Origin: Diplodia intermedia
Lineage: Eukaryota > Ascomycota > Dothideomycetes > Botryosphaeriales > Botryosphaeriaceae
Assembly (NCBI GenBank): GCA_021495925.1
Contig: JAKEKT010000002.1
Span: 558,001-622,000 of the forward strand
Direction: 5' to 3'
DNA length: 64,000 nucleotides
Below, one piece after another: positions 9,668-20,081 of this stretch; within the stretch, counting starts at the first letter, position 1; the number at the start of each line of letters is the position of its first letter. Made by a program: the position numbers and the translations under genes. The notes under the pieces were generated by a model. That model saw only the letters and a program-made list of their open reading frames with translations. It had not been told where the DNA came from and searched no databases.

Positions 9668-11452
9668 ATGTCGCCCCATCACGACGAGCGTTCCCCGCTC
9701 CTTCAGAATGGCCATGGAGAAGACCCTGAGCACAGAGAGGTAAGTTTGGGACCATATACCCTCACAGAAGGTGACAGAAGATTTGAGCATTCGAGCCATC
9801 GAGGACGCACCACTCTTCCTACATGGGTAGTAGGATCCAGTGTCCGGACGTAGTCCAGATATCGGATTCGACTGCTCGCGCAAGTGTGTGTGCAATGTCT
9901 CTGCGAGGTAGATGTTGGTCCCCTTCGTGCCTCTTGCTTACGTTGTTGTAGCAAATTCAGTTTTCTGAGGATGATCCAGGAAATCCTCGCTCATGGACGA
10001 GAACGAAGAAGATGGCCAATGTCGCGGTCATCGCCTCGATGGCCAGTAAGTTTATTACCTGTTCGAGGATGAGTGATGGAAGAGTCCGCTCATGAATATT
10101 CCACAGTCTTGAGCCCGCTTGCGAGTTCCATGTTCACTCCAGGAATGAGCCAAATTGCTGAAGGACTCCACACCTCCACCGACACTGTCGTCGGCGCAAC
10201 AACCGGCTTCGTCGTCATGCTGGGCATCAGTCCGTTAGCCCTGGCTCCGCTCTCCGAAACCTTTGGACGCAGGAAGTTATATCTTGCATGTTTCACCGTG
10301 TTCACTCTCCTTCAAATACCCACGGCTTTCAGCCCCAACATCGCGGTGATGATCACACTCCGCACCTTCGCTGGCTTCTTCGGTAGCGTTGGCATCGCCA
10401 ATGGCGGAGGAACCATCAGCGACATGTTCTACCCAGAAGAACGGGCTGGGGTGTTTGGTTGGTATCTTCTGGGCCCGCTGCTTGGACCTACCCTTGGACC
10501 ACTTATCGGAGGCGTCATTGTCCAGAAGCTAGGCTGGAGGTGGATTTTCCTCGTTTTGGCCATTCTGTGCGGAATCAATACGACGTCTGGATTCTTCTTT
10601 CTCAAAGAGACATACGCACCAGTGCTCTTGAAGAGGAGGAAAGAAGAGATGGAGCAGAAAGCCGGCTCAGAGGGCACGAAGTACTGGTTCGAGGGGGAAG
10701 ACTGCAGGCCAATGTCTACCAAGCTGGGCCACTCCTTCCTGCGCCCGTTGCGTATTCTACTCCATCCTGTGGTCCTGACCATGTCCTTGTACCAAGCCTT
10801 GATATTCAGCACGACTTACAGCTTGTATACAAACTTCCAGGACATCTATGGCGGGGAATACGGCTTCAACACGGAACAGGTTGGGCTCATGTATCTTGGC
10901 CCCGGGATTGGATTTGTATTTGCGGTTCGACTTTTGGTTCCTAGGATTGACGACGTCTACAAAAGGCTGAAGACGCGCAACGGCGATTCAGGGAAGCCAG
11001 AATACAGGCTTCCGCTTGCAAACATTGGAGCGGTGTTCCTGCCAATTTCTCTCTTCTGGTAAGTAAACATCTTCACCCCGGAGCTATATCCTCTGGAACC
11101 TGACGCGCCTTGCAGGTTTGCCTGGACCGTTCAACTTCGTACTCATTGGCTCGCCACCATTGCCAGCACCTTCTTCTACGGCATAGGGCAAGTCATGATC
11201 ATCAACTGCACGCAAAACTACTACATTGATGCATTCGAGAAGTACGCCGCCTCCGCCATTGCAGCAGGCGCCGTCTTTCGCTCGGTCGTTGGCGGAGTGG
11301 TGCCCCTGCTCGCCCCATTGCTGTTCAAGAGCGTGGGCTACGGATGGGGGATTTCAGTCTTCGGGATGGTCAGTCTGCTGCTTGCCCCCGCTCCGCTGTT
11401 CTTCTACCGATACGGAGAGCGCATCCGAAAGTCGTTCGCGGTCGAGCTGTGA
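9668..11452 (+). CDS. MFS drug:H+ antiporter-type transporter (DHA1-like)
   Basis: Four exons (9668-9739, 9952-10045, 10107-11058, 11116-11452) join in phase to 484 residues. The N-terminal tail contains DDPGNPRSWTRTKK, the usual D-P-x-N-P-x-x-W entry of fungal 12-span drug transporters. Motif A-like LSETFGRRK and motif C-like GWYLLGPLLGPTLGPLIGG are both present. Membrane spans are evident throughout and the central cytosolic loop (KRRKEEMEQK...) is charged. The family includes polyamine, fluconazole and cycloheximide exporters at the plasma membrane; the substrate cannot be read from sequence. Intron 1 (212 bp) is unusually long for this gene and holds a stem-loop repeat. No biosynthetic cluster surrounds it. 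Confidence 0.88.
9813..9875 (+). repeat. Stem-loop repeat inside MFS intron 1
   Basis: The sequence CTCTTCCTACATGGGTAGTAG followed by GATCCAGTGTCCGGACG is the left arm, and GTCCAGATATCGGATTCGACTGC is the right arm. Reversed, the right arm reads GCAGTCGAATCCGATATCTGGAC, similar to the left arm with several mismatches. It lies entirely between the donor at 9740 and the acceptor at 9951. Confidence 0.6.
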
Positions 11453-11524
11453 TCTGAGAAGCTTATCGACGGAGCGGGCCGCCCCACAATGGCCCGGCCA
11501 TTGGGACTGCGAGAGATAAGCATA

Positions 11525-11753
11525 CAGCTCCTTCGCGCAGCCGATGGCTAGCGTGGATCTGTTTTTTGCTCATGTCATGGGTAGTTAAAGCCATCGTCCG
11601 GACGTGTATATAGAATTTTTAATTAGACATTCTTGTCCGGACGATAGCTTTAACTACCTACGTATTATTATTTTTCTCTAAGAACGAGCTAAGGCATAGT
11701 TACGCCATGTTCTGCTATTCTTCGCGCTAGCCATCGGCTGCGAGAGGGGGCTG
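11525..11753. mobile_element. MITE-like element A, TA-flanked, 32 bp TIRs
   Basis: Imperfect terminal inverted repeats of 32 bp (11522-11553 and 11725-11756, counting the flanking bases) differ at three positions. Starting from CAGC and ending at GCTG, the element is 229 bp and has TA on both sides (11523-11524 and 11754-11755), as expected for a Tc1/mariner-type target duplication. The inner end of the repeat reads GCAGCCGATGGCTAGCG. It codes for nothing. Element B at 17252-17467 carries the same ends. A second, distinct inverted repeat lies inside it (11580-11658). Confidence 0.82.
11580..11658. repeat. Stem-loop repeat nested in element A
   Basis: Twenty-four-base arms, 11580-11603 and 11635-11658, are inverted with one mismatch: GGTAGTTAAAGCCATCGTCC and its continuation GGAC against the reversed right arm with T for C at one site. 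The loop is about 31 nt and AT-rich. The arm belongs to the same family as the copies at 9098 and 20146, but it is the best-preserved pair in the window. Confidence 0.78.
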
Positions 11754-12502
11754 TATACTGTACTATAAGCACCGTGGTAGAACTAGACAGGCAGATCAAG
11801 CCTTTGGAGGATTAAATGATCAGCTGTCCCACATGGGCGACTACGTATGCCTGCGGAGGATCGACACTGCTCCGATTAACTCGATCAATGCACATCAGAG
11901 ATTACGGGGAAGGAGTATTACTACCCGGATGTTGAAGGATAGTAGGCATCGGAGGTGTCGAGTTGGTATCGGGTCGAGCGGAGCATTTGCACTTGTCATG
12001 GCGGTGCAGGGAAATGCGCAGGGCATGCGCAATCGGAGCGGCAAGTGCCTGGCAAGACTGCCCTGCACGCTTCAACGGCGAGTTATGACCAGAACTTGGT
12101 CCGGCAGGGCACGTGTCTTCGGAGGCCGAAAGTGCCAGACGAAAGTGCCCGACATCGCAATTGCACGAGATGTAGAAGGGCTTTCACGTGCACAACGCAA
12201 AGCGAAAGCTGATCGGTCTCAAAAGGGTATATAGCTTGCCAATCGCCGAACTTTACGTCCGAACAGAACCTCCATCGTCTGCACCCGAGCCTCGTTTACT
12301 ACCTCCCCATGCTGGCTGCTGCGGACGGCCATCTTTCCGCGGTTGCCGTCGAGGGCGGTGATTGGCCCTGCATGTATACGAACAATCTGCGCGGGAGAGA
12401 GTTCACAGGTCCGCCCTTCTGACTACATGCATCCCGCCCGTGCCGCATTCCCGCCTTTGCCAGCAGAATGTTATCTTGGGTCGTTCGTTGCAGCTGGCAG
12501 GC

Positions 12503-13013
12503 TCAGGAGTTGAGCTTCTTGTTGCGCTTCTCCCTCCGCTTCAGTCTCTCGACGCGTTTGGCGTGCATCTTCTGGGCCATCTGTTCGTATCTCTCGCGCT
12601 CTGCCTTCTTCTCGCGCTTCTCCTTGATCGCGGCAACCCGTGTCTGCACGGAGAGTGTCAGCTGCATGTAGTAGCGCCATGGCCGGCAACGTCACCGACC
12701 TGTCTCTCGGCCTCCTTCTCGTCCTTCATTTCCTTTTCTTTGGCCTTGACGGCGGCAAGTGCTTTACGGTCCTCGGTGCGCTTCGCGTACGAGGTAAGAC
12801 CGGATCCGGGGCGGAATGCCTTCTTCGGCTGGTGCCATTGCTTGCCTGTAGGCACCGTCAGCAACCAGCGGCGCTTTTCGCACAGCGACCAGGGGAGAAC
12901 GCACCGTTTTTGCGCATGCCAGCACCGGCCGGCTTGGGCACGTTGACGGCAGCAGCAGCAGCAGCAGGAGCAGCCGCGGGAGCGGCGGCGGAGGTGTCGG
13001 CGTCGGAGGACAT
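12503..13013 (-). CDS. CGR1: rRNA-processing protein Cgr1
   Basis: Three exons (13013-12905, 12845-12700, 12643-12503) join in phase to 131 residues. The first exon encodes an Ala-rich stretch from a GCA/GCG repeat and ends MRKNG. The second continues KQWHQPKKAFRPGSGLTSYAKR, the family hallmark. The rest is a long basic coiled coil (AVKAKEKEMKDEKEAERQ, KAERERYEQMAQKMHAKRVERL) ending KRNKKLNS. Yeast Cgr1 is a nucleolar protein needed for 60S pre-rRNA processing. Frames extending upstream of 13013 on this strand lack the family sequence, so the ATG at 13013 is preferred. The second donor (GTCGGT) is non-consensus beyond GT. Confidence 0.93.
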
Positions 13014-13622
13014 GTTCGGGGATTGGAGGGTGAGGAGTGCCAAAGGCGTGCGGTGGTTTGCTAAGAAAAATGTCGGCAGCCCTGCAGTCGATCTGATAAA
13101 ATTGATGGCGCTAGATAACTCTAAGCGGGCACTAGCCGCAACCAGGCCAGTCAGCCGGCTTGGCCGCCCCGCTGACGCGCGCTGGATGGGCAGCTGGGAC
13201 CGCTGGGCGTCCAAAATCTTTTCGCCAGCCCTGGTCTCGTTTCCTGCGACTCCGCCGCCCGCCCCGGCCGCGCAACTGCATGGCGATGGGTCTTGTCTTT
13301 CCCATGACTTCTCCCTCACAGCGCCGCATGCGCCCAACGTTCCAGTCGGAGTCCGAGCAAGAAATTCCCTCAAGCCCCAGCGCGATCACCGCGCCTAGTT
13401 CCGCCTCCCATCACGCGCTATAAATACTGCCGCTGCCCGAAAAGCCCGCAGCCGTGGCCGCCCTGCAGGCCACTCAATTCCTGCCGATTCCGCCCACCCC
13501 GCGGCCACGCAGCCTGCCTGTTTCTCCTGATTCTTATTTATCCCCACCATGCTCCCGCGATAGCGATACCCCTCCCAGAAAGAAAGAAAAAAGCCCTCTA
13601 CGCAATCTGTCCGCAGTGCACA
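13014..13622. promoter_or_regulatory. Divergent promoter CGR1 / mitochondrial carrier
   Basis: This 609 bp region separates two outward genes. A TATAAATA box lies at 13419-13426, about 200 bp before the carrier ATG and followed by a pyrimidine-rich leader. No comparable TATA is seen for CGR1, as is common for ribosome-biogenesis genes. Confidence 0.65.
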
Positions 13623-14687
13623 ATGGCAGCTACTTATTCCGACCGTCCGCTTGGCGGCTCCGACGCCGAGCTGGCCATCCCCACGCCCAGCACCACCCCG
13701 GACTCCACCAAGGAAGCGCTCACCGGCCAAGGCATGGAGGCCTTGAAGGACATCGCGTGCGGGTCCCTTGCCGGCATCATTGGCAAATACATCGAATATC
13801 CCTTCGACACGATCAAGGTGCGCCTGCAGTCGCAGCCGGAGCACCTCCCTCTCCGATACACTGGGCCACTGGACTGCTTCCAAAAGTCCTGGGCTAAGGA
13901 TGGATTCGGGGGCCTGTACAGGGGCATCAGCGCGCCTCTTGTCGGCGCTGCCGTGGAGAACGCCAGCTTGTTCTTCAGCGTGAGCGCCACCTTCCCAGCT
14001 GTTTGGAGTCACCCCGCTAACTCGGCGCTGTAGTACCGCCTCTGCCAGGAAGCCCTCCAGTCCACAATCTACCCATCCACACAACCATTGCCCCTCGGCG
14101 CCCTCCTTCTCTGCGGCGCGGCGTCCGGCGCCTTCGCCTCCTCGCTACTCACACCCATCGAATTGGTCAAATGCAAGCTGCAGGTTCCCGTCGAGACGGC
14201 CAACGGGCACTTCGTAAAGATGGGCCCGCTCGGGGTCATGGCGTCGGTATACCGGCACCAGGGGATCGCGGGCTTCTGGCACGGGCAGCTGGGCACGCTC
14301 ATCCGCGAGACGGGCGGGTCGGCGGCCTGGTTCGGCGGGTACGAGGGCATGGGGCTTGTCTTCCGGCGCGCGCGCGAGAAGCGCACCGGCAAGAAGAGCG
14401 ACGCGCCGCTGCCCATCCACCAGCAGATGGCGTGCGGCGCCACCGCCGGCGTCAGCTACAATTTCCTCTTCTACCCGGCCGACACAGTCAAGAGCCGCAT
14501 GCAGACCGAGGACGTCAGCCGTGCTGTCGGCGGGCGCAGCTCGTTCTGGTCCGTCGGCAAGCTGATCTGGCATCAACATGGCTTGCGCGGCCTGTACAGA
14601 GGGTGCGGCATCACGGTCGCCCGGTCCGTACCTAGCTCCGCCTTCATTTTCACAGTCTATGAGAGTTTGAGAGCGTATGTTGGTTGA
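13623..14687 (+). CDS. Mitochondrial ornithine/amino acid carrier (arg-13/ORT1-like)
   Basis: Two exons (13623-13979, 14034-14687) give 336 residues. The three mitochondrial carrier repeats are clear, with signatures PFDTIKVRLQ, PIELVKCKLQ and PADTVKSRMQ, each followed by the usual G..GLYRG or GFWHGQ segment. The stretch YRHQGIAGFWHGQLGTLIRETGG and the N-terminal Ser/Thr/Pro-rich extension match fungal Arg-13/Arg11 carriers. These exchange ornithine for arginine across the inner membrane and link the mitochondrial and cytosolic parts of arginine synthesis. Substrate assignment rests on overall resemblance from memory, so a related basic amino acid carrier is possible. Confidence 0.88.
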
Positions 14688-15727
14688 AACGCATCCCGTC
14701 CTGTTTTGGGTCGCATTCCTTGGTGTTATGGGCGTTGGGAGCAAAAAGCAACGAAGCTCACTTCATACAAAAATGGGGGGTACATTGTAGATGGGAGAAC
14801 TCTTTCGAGCGTGGATACCATTTTCTGCTACACATAGATGACCTTGAAATTTACTTTGTTCAATTGTCAGAGGCTTCGCTATATTATGGTGGCTTGATTG
14901 TAGTATCGCTCAGCTGGCCCAGGAGAAACAAATGCGCGTCCGACAGCTCCGCTTGAGACAAAATTGCCGCGCCAGCTAGTAGAGCTGCAAAGCTACTCTT
15001 CACCGGTCAACTTTGTCTCAAGGCCTAGGCCCGCCAGAACGAACGCCAACGACTCACTGTTAGACTGATGCGGTGCTGTAGTTAGCATTCCTCTGGCGTT
15101 TTTGCCAAGTGATGATAAGGAAACGAGCACGGGACCTAAAGGCACGGTGGGAGCGGACCGTTCGCCTTTATCTCCGCTCCTGCCGCTTGGTGGGAGGGGT
15201 ACGAGGGGTAACCTTTTTTTCTTTTTTAGGTTTCTTTCCAAACGAAATCACAAGCCACAATCACATGTCATCAAGCCTCAGCTTCGGGTTCTTTTCTGGA
15301 AAGGAATTGTGGCTGGGGCCGGAAGAAGACGAATCGGTAGGGCCAGGGCTGGCAGGCATGCGTGAGCCGAGGATGCGGGCATGTGCGCGACCGACATCAT
15401 AGCCGGAGGTAGGGCGGCCAGCGACGACCCGGCTGTTTGCGAATAGCTGTAGTAGCGGTTGCCAGCAGTTCGTCTGGAACATGCCCTGGACTTGATGACC
15501 GCAAGTCATCTGCTTCTTGGCCATCTCTCACAAAGCTATTGGAAGTCGGCTTCCTTGCCCTCTCTGGCCGCAGAGCGCCCATACCATCCCCGATCTCGCG
15601 ACGGAGCTCTCGAGCTCACGACGACGACCACGACGACATTTGACGGCTTTGCGACGCTTGGAATTCTTCGCTCGACGACGCGCTGTTTGCTGTGGTACAC
15701 TGCGGTCGGAAAGGAGCGCTCGACACA
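14688..15727. other. Intergenic region, no gene recognised
   Basis: About 1 kb between two + strand genes. The left part is probably carrier 3' untranslated sequence. Frames here are short, overlap on both strands and carry no motif. Confidence 0.5.
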
Positions 15728-16876
15728 ATGGATAGGGCAATGGAGCTTGTAAAGAGCCTGGAGGTCAGTAATGGTGTGGTTCCGCGGGGTTTCTCTTGGG
15801 GGAGGAGTTGCTTCGCTGCGCCGCCGCTGTCGTCGCGCGGCTGTGGCCCAGCAAGCAAGACAGCCGACGGCGCACGCCAGATGGGCTCCACCGGAACTAC
15901 AACACGCATCGATGGCTGACTGGAACTTGGGCGCGCTGTAGGCCTCGGCGGAGCGCATCGCTCTCGATCCGAAATACCACGAGGCCCTCACGTTGGTCAA
16001 GGGCATCCGGAATGGTATCGTCTACGGGACGAAAGTGCGGTTTCCGCACGCCCTGGTGTAAGGCTCGCCTCCAACATGCGCCCTTGAAGATGCTGACCGC
16101 AACTAGGATGATATTCCTCTTCCGCTCTGGCGAGTATGTATTCCCTATTTTTCACCAGCGCCTCGATCTACAGACCTCTCTCGGAAGATATCGCCAAAGA
16201 AAGGAGCTAATGGATATCTCTCTACAGCCTCCGCACGAAAGCCAAGCTCGTTTTCAAAGCCACGCGCCAGCACGCGCGCAACCTGGGCATGTTCGCGCTG
16301 GTCTATAAGACGGGGATGCTGCTGCTGCGGCACCTGTCGCCGAACGGAAAGGAGCGGCACTACGACGCCTTCGTGGCCGGGCTGGCGGGCGGCTACGCCG
16401 TCTTCGGCCGCACCATCCACAGCTCCGTCAGCCAGCAGATCGTCATCTACGTCTTTGCCCGCGTCGTGCTCGCCTACGCGAAGCTGCTCGTCCAGCCCAA
16501 GAGCGGCGACCACAAGGCAGGCCACCACCACGGCCACGGCCATGGACACGGCCATAGAGGGGGCGGTGGCTGGGAAATCATCAGCGACCCCGTGCTGGCG
16601 GCCAAAGTGAAGGATAATGGGTGGACCGTCTTCGCCAGTGTCAGCTGGGCCCTGGTCATGTATCTGTTTAGGTGGCATCCCGACACGCTCCAGTCGAGTC
16701 TGCGGAGCAGCATGCATTACATGTGGGTGTTTTCCTTTCTCCTTCAATCTTGTCCTTTCACGCAGTCTCCATGGAAGCCTCTTGATCTCCTGCTAATCAT
16801 CTTTTGTTCTTGCTGCAGCTATGAACAGTCGGACCACTGGGACTCTTTGCGGACACTTATCTGGCACAACAAATGA
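15728..16876 (+). CDS. Peroxisomal membrane protein 4-like (Tim17/22/23 superfamily)
   Basis: Five exons (15728-15763, 15942-16057, 16107-16133, 16228-16722, 16819-16876) join in phase to 243 residues. The core GIRNGIVYGTKVRFPHALVM and SGDLRTKAKLVFKATRQHARNL are PXMP4/PMP24 signatures, and hydrophobic helices with GLAGGYAVFGR follow. The family sits in the peroxisomal membrane; its function is poorly known. An odd feature is an insertion near residues 147-160 with alternating His and Gly (HHHGHGHGHGH) ahead of a Gly run, in a predicted loop. The protein ends WDSLRTLIWHNK. The 27 nt third exon is very short. Confidence 0.88.
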
Positions 16877-19283
16877 GAACAGGAAAGAATGCGAGGAACC
16901 TGGTGGGATGTATCGGATGGCGGGTAGGCCTTTTTCTTTGGGGATTGCATAGGTAAACGGCGTCGTGGCGCAGCGATTGCACTGGACGGATCTAAGTCGT
17001 GCGTGGGAAAGGGTAACACGTGGAACTCAGGCTTCAAGGCCGGCTCTTTCGCCTTTCTGGTGGGGTTTTTGATTTGCACGGGGTTTGACTTGGTGTAGAG
17101 ATGTTTGCGCACCGCCTGTAATGTGATTCCTTGAAGACTTTTCCTGGAACCAGGGTATACAGGGAATTGGTGATGACTGCCATGGAAGTGTCTATTCTGG
17201 AAAGACGACAGCCATCTGAGACGGCAATACACAAGTACCGAATGCCAGTTACAGCACCCTCTTGCAGCCGATGGCTAGCGCGACGATTGCGAACGTATGG
17301 ACCGGGGGGCTCTGGTCGTTTTTTTTAGTGAGATGATAGGCTGAAGTTGTATCAATCTGTGGTAAAACAAGGCCCCTTGTCGTAACTCAGTGGTTCGATA
17401 GGTCAAAGTGGCATTGGCCCGATGAAAAAGCAAGCCCACGCTAGCCGTCGGCTGCAAGAGGGTGCTGTACGTGCGCCGGCAGATAAGCGATAAGGCCGTG
17501 AACCACAAGACCGATGACGTCGACACTCCACCATACAACGTCAAAGCTTGCCGTCCCTTCTCCAACGACGCAAGCACGCTTTGACAAGCAGCCCGCGTTC
17601 CAGATACCTCCCGCGGGACAAGGGTCGCAATCGGCTCCCGGTCAGTCCGATGCGGCAATTGCAAGCATATCTTGCCAGCGCATCTGCTACTGTATGTCCA
17701 GATAGGTATGACTCTGACGAAAGTACGGGCCGGCCACACGCTCGATTAATTGCGCATGCCAGGATCGGGCGTGTTTCAAGACCGAGCAATGCCAAGATGT
17801 ATACCACGGTTGGCAGCTGAGGTGGATGTTGGTGCGGCAGTCCCCCGTGCATGGCTGCCTGGGACGACTCCACGTGTGGGCCGTGGGTAATGAGAGGGAG
17901 GCTTGGATGAGCACAAGACCGCAACACAGAGCAGCAGAGCGTTTGTGTGTTCGTACAGCGGCAGGGTTCGCGATCCTTCTCGCTGCATATGTACCCCGGC
18001 GTCGTTCATCCCCACGGCGAGGGTGGCGATGTTCCTCTGCAGCCCGTTCCCACCAGCGCGGCCAAGAAAGGCGTTGCGTGCATCCTGTGCCCAATTGGAA
18101 AGATCCGAGGGGCTTGTCCAACGTCAAAGGCGCGCTGGGGCACAGGGCGACCAATTGCGCGTCGCGAGAAGAGCCGCAAGTGCGTGATTTTCAAGCGAAC
18201 ACGTACCTTGTACAACGGCCCCTGTTGGTCAGTACCACGAATATCGAGGACGGCAATGAGGGATATCGGACAAGGTGCCAAGTATCGGGTCGCTCTCTCC
18301 GGCACCAGCACTTGTGGTAAGCCCAGGCCGGCGGAACTCGCCATCGCCGGTGACACAAGAGGGAACGATCAAAGTCCGCATGGAGCTCACAGGGGAGCAG
18401 GCCGGCAATGGAGAGCAAGAAGGTCTGAAGGTCGGTTAGTGGCGGCTCCATCATCGAGCTACTGCCCGATTTGCCCTCTGTACGCGGGTTCGCAGTTCGC
18501 AGCCATGGGCAAAGGGATAATGCGACGATCGCTCAGGTGTCAGCTGCTCGGCCGAACAGTGGTAGGTACAGCGAATCCGCAACGGTGGCATTGTTTCTTT
18601 TTCCAGACGATTCGCCTCGCGTGGAAGCGGGGACAGGGGGCGCTAATCTGCGCGCTAGCCCACCAAGGCTGACCTGATGCTCTGACTCTGCGCGATGCGG
18701 CACGGAAAGATAGAAGTCTGCCTTGGCGGCTTCTAGAAACAAGGATACGCTCGCCGGCCACCTGCGGAACGCCGCTTTGGTGCTCGTCACACCCTGCCGT
18801 TGCTCTCATTGCCTCGCAGCCTGACGTCGGTAGTCCGCGCCGATATTGTGTCACGGTGCAGCTGACCTCTTACGGCACCGGCTGCCGTGTCACGACTGCA
18901 CCCGGCTTCGCCTACCGGCTCGACACCTTAAGAATTCGGCTGCTGCTGTTCTCTGTTGCCCGTTCTTCCTACCTTTACCACAGCAAACCAGTCTGCTACA
19001 ATCAGTTGCTCCCATCCGAACCCTGACATACCTTTCATTCAAGACAACACCCACGAACCTACAGGACTTCCTCATTCACTGTTGCGAGTTGAAATCCCCA
19101 CCGCCTTCGAGTCCACTCTGCTGGCGGCCCATTGGATGCGGTTGCGCAAGTTCCGTCTCTTGCCCCGGCAAATGCCCCTCCACCACGAGCTCCGGCCGCC
19201 CTAGACCTCGCCGTGACTGCTCCCAACATCTCGATCGTACGCTTCTCTTGACCTTTTTTGATGACCCAGACGTGCTCATCAGC
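16877..19283. other. Gene-poor 2.4 kb with element B
   Basis: No protein gene is recognised. Element B lies at 17252-17467. Around 18045-18190 a + strand frame reads VACILCPIGKIRGAC and later REKSRKCV, loosely like a Zn(II)2Cys6 domain that has lost its middle cysteines; see findings. From about 18,850 the sequence becomes a likely promoter and leader for the 19284 gene. Confidence 0.45.
17252..17467. mobile_element. MITE-like element B, TA-flanked, 29 bp TIRs
   Basis: Terminal inverted repeats of 29 bp (17252-17280 and 17439-17467) differ at a single base. The end sequence is CAGCACCCTCTTGCAGCC followed by GATGGCTAGCG. TA lies directly outside both ends (17250-17251 and 17468-17469). The element is 216 bp and non-coding. 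Its ends match element A, while the interior does not, so both look like non-autonomous elements that could be moved by one transposase encoded elsewhere. Confidence 0.85.
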
Positions 19284-20081
19284 ATGTCCACAGAGATCAT
19301 CCACCTCGCCGAGACAACAGATTCTTTGAGCGACTCTAGATTCAGAGAGGAGCGGCACACTGGAGAGGAAGGCTTCGACCAACAACGTCGAATGTTCGCA
19401 ACGGAAACCGACTCCATGCCACCACGCGCAGAAAGGGGTTCGCGAAAGAGAGCAGACACCATGTCAGCATCCTCGCATACGTCATCAGAATGCCCAACGG
19501 AGGCTTGCGACTGCCAATGCAACTGTGCGGGCTGCTTCTGCCACGGCAAGAGCGGCCACGACCACAGTGGAGTTGACGCCGAGTTTGATCTCCTTTTGCT
19601 TGGGGCAGGAAGCTTGGAGCGAGCATTCTCACAAAGAGAAGAAGAGGAAGAGGAAGAGTACACACCGGCCTTTCCTTGGCGGGACCCCGGCTTCGGCAAG
19701 CACGTCGACAACCGCTTTGGCGGCTTCGACATGACCAAGGATGGGTTTCAGCATTCCGAGAGCGACGAGTGCGAGCCTTTGCAGCGGTCAATGATTTTGA
19801 AAGACCTGGCTACCTTCAATCGGACCGCAGATTCAACTTCACTGGCCAATGAGGCCACAAGTGGAGTGGCTAGCGTGGCAAGCTCCGGTTTCCTTCCACG
19901 ACGGGCAGAGGCAGCGCAGAATTTGCTGGACTTTGTCGGTTCGTGGGATGAGACATCGGCCGGCTCAGGATACCATTTCTCCGGCCAGCCGCTGTGGCTC
20001 AGTCCATCGGCGTGGTCTGCGAGACATGACTCAGGGCATGTGGGCTATCCGGCAGGCATTCGTGAGGAGGATATGGAATAG
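19284..20081 (+). CDS. Hypothetical protein with Cys-x-Cys cluster
   Basis: I do not recognise this 265-residue protein. The frame stays open upstream to 18846, but the ATG at 19284 (MSTEIIHLAETTD) is preferred because the upstream part reads like a pyrimidine-rich leader. The notable feature is a cluster at residues 75-86, CDCQCNCAGCFC, followed by HGKSGHDHSG. It resembles a small metal-binding segment. An acidic run of glutamates (about residues 115-122) follows, then segments rich in Ser, Asp and Phe/Trp. No signal peptide or membrane span is evident. Low complexity leaves some doubt that it is real. Confidence 0.5.
   Translation: MSTEIIHLAETTDSLSDSRFREERHTGEEGFDQQRRMFATETDSMPPRAERGSRKRADTMSASSHTSSECPTEACDCQCNCAGCFCHGKSGHDHSGVDAEFDLLLLGAGSLERAFSQREEEEEEEYTPAFPWRDPGFGKHVDNRFGGFDMTKDGFQHSESDECEPLQRSMILKDLATFNRTADSTSLANEATSGVASVASSGFLPRRAEAAQNLLDFVGSWDETSAGSGYHFSGQPLWLSPSAWSARHDSGHVGYPAGIREEDME

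Larger units (their letters stand above)
11453..12502. other. Convergent intergenic region MFS - CGR1 with mobile elements
   Basis: Both flanking genes point into this 1.05 kb region. It holds element A (11525-11753) and otherwise no gene that I recognise. The right half (11800-12460) has overlapping frames on the + strand without motifs. Confidence 0.5.

Noticed and set aside
11487..11503. Short palindrome CAATGGCC-C-GGCCATTG next to element A
   Set aside because: It lies outside the terminal repeat and TA site, has no second copy in the window and is short enough to be chance.
13150..13373. Upstream extension of the CGR1 frame
   Set aside because: It begins beyond the conserved start, overlaps the divergent promoter with its TATA box and has no similarity to the family.
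9668..16876. Secondary metabolite cluster around the MFS transporter
   Set aside because: Neighbours are CGR1, a mitochondrial carrier and a peroxisomal protein. There is no synthase, P450 or pathway regulator next to it.
18846..19283. Upstream part of the Cys-rich protein frame
   Set aside because: The extra 146 residues have leader-like composition and lie in pyrimidine-rich DNA, so the start at 19284 was chosen.
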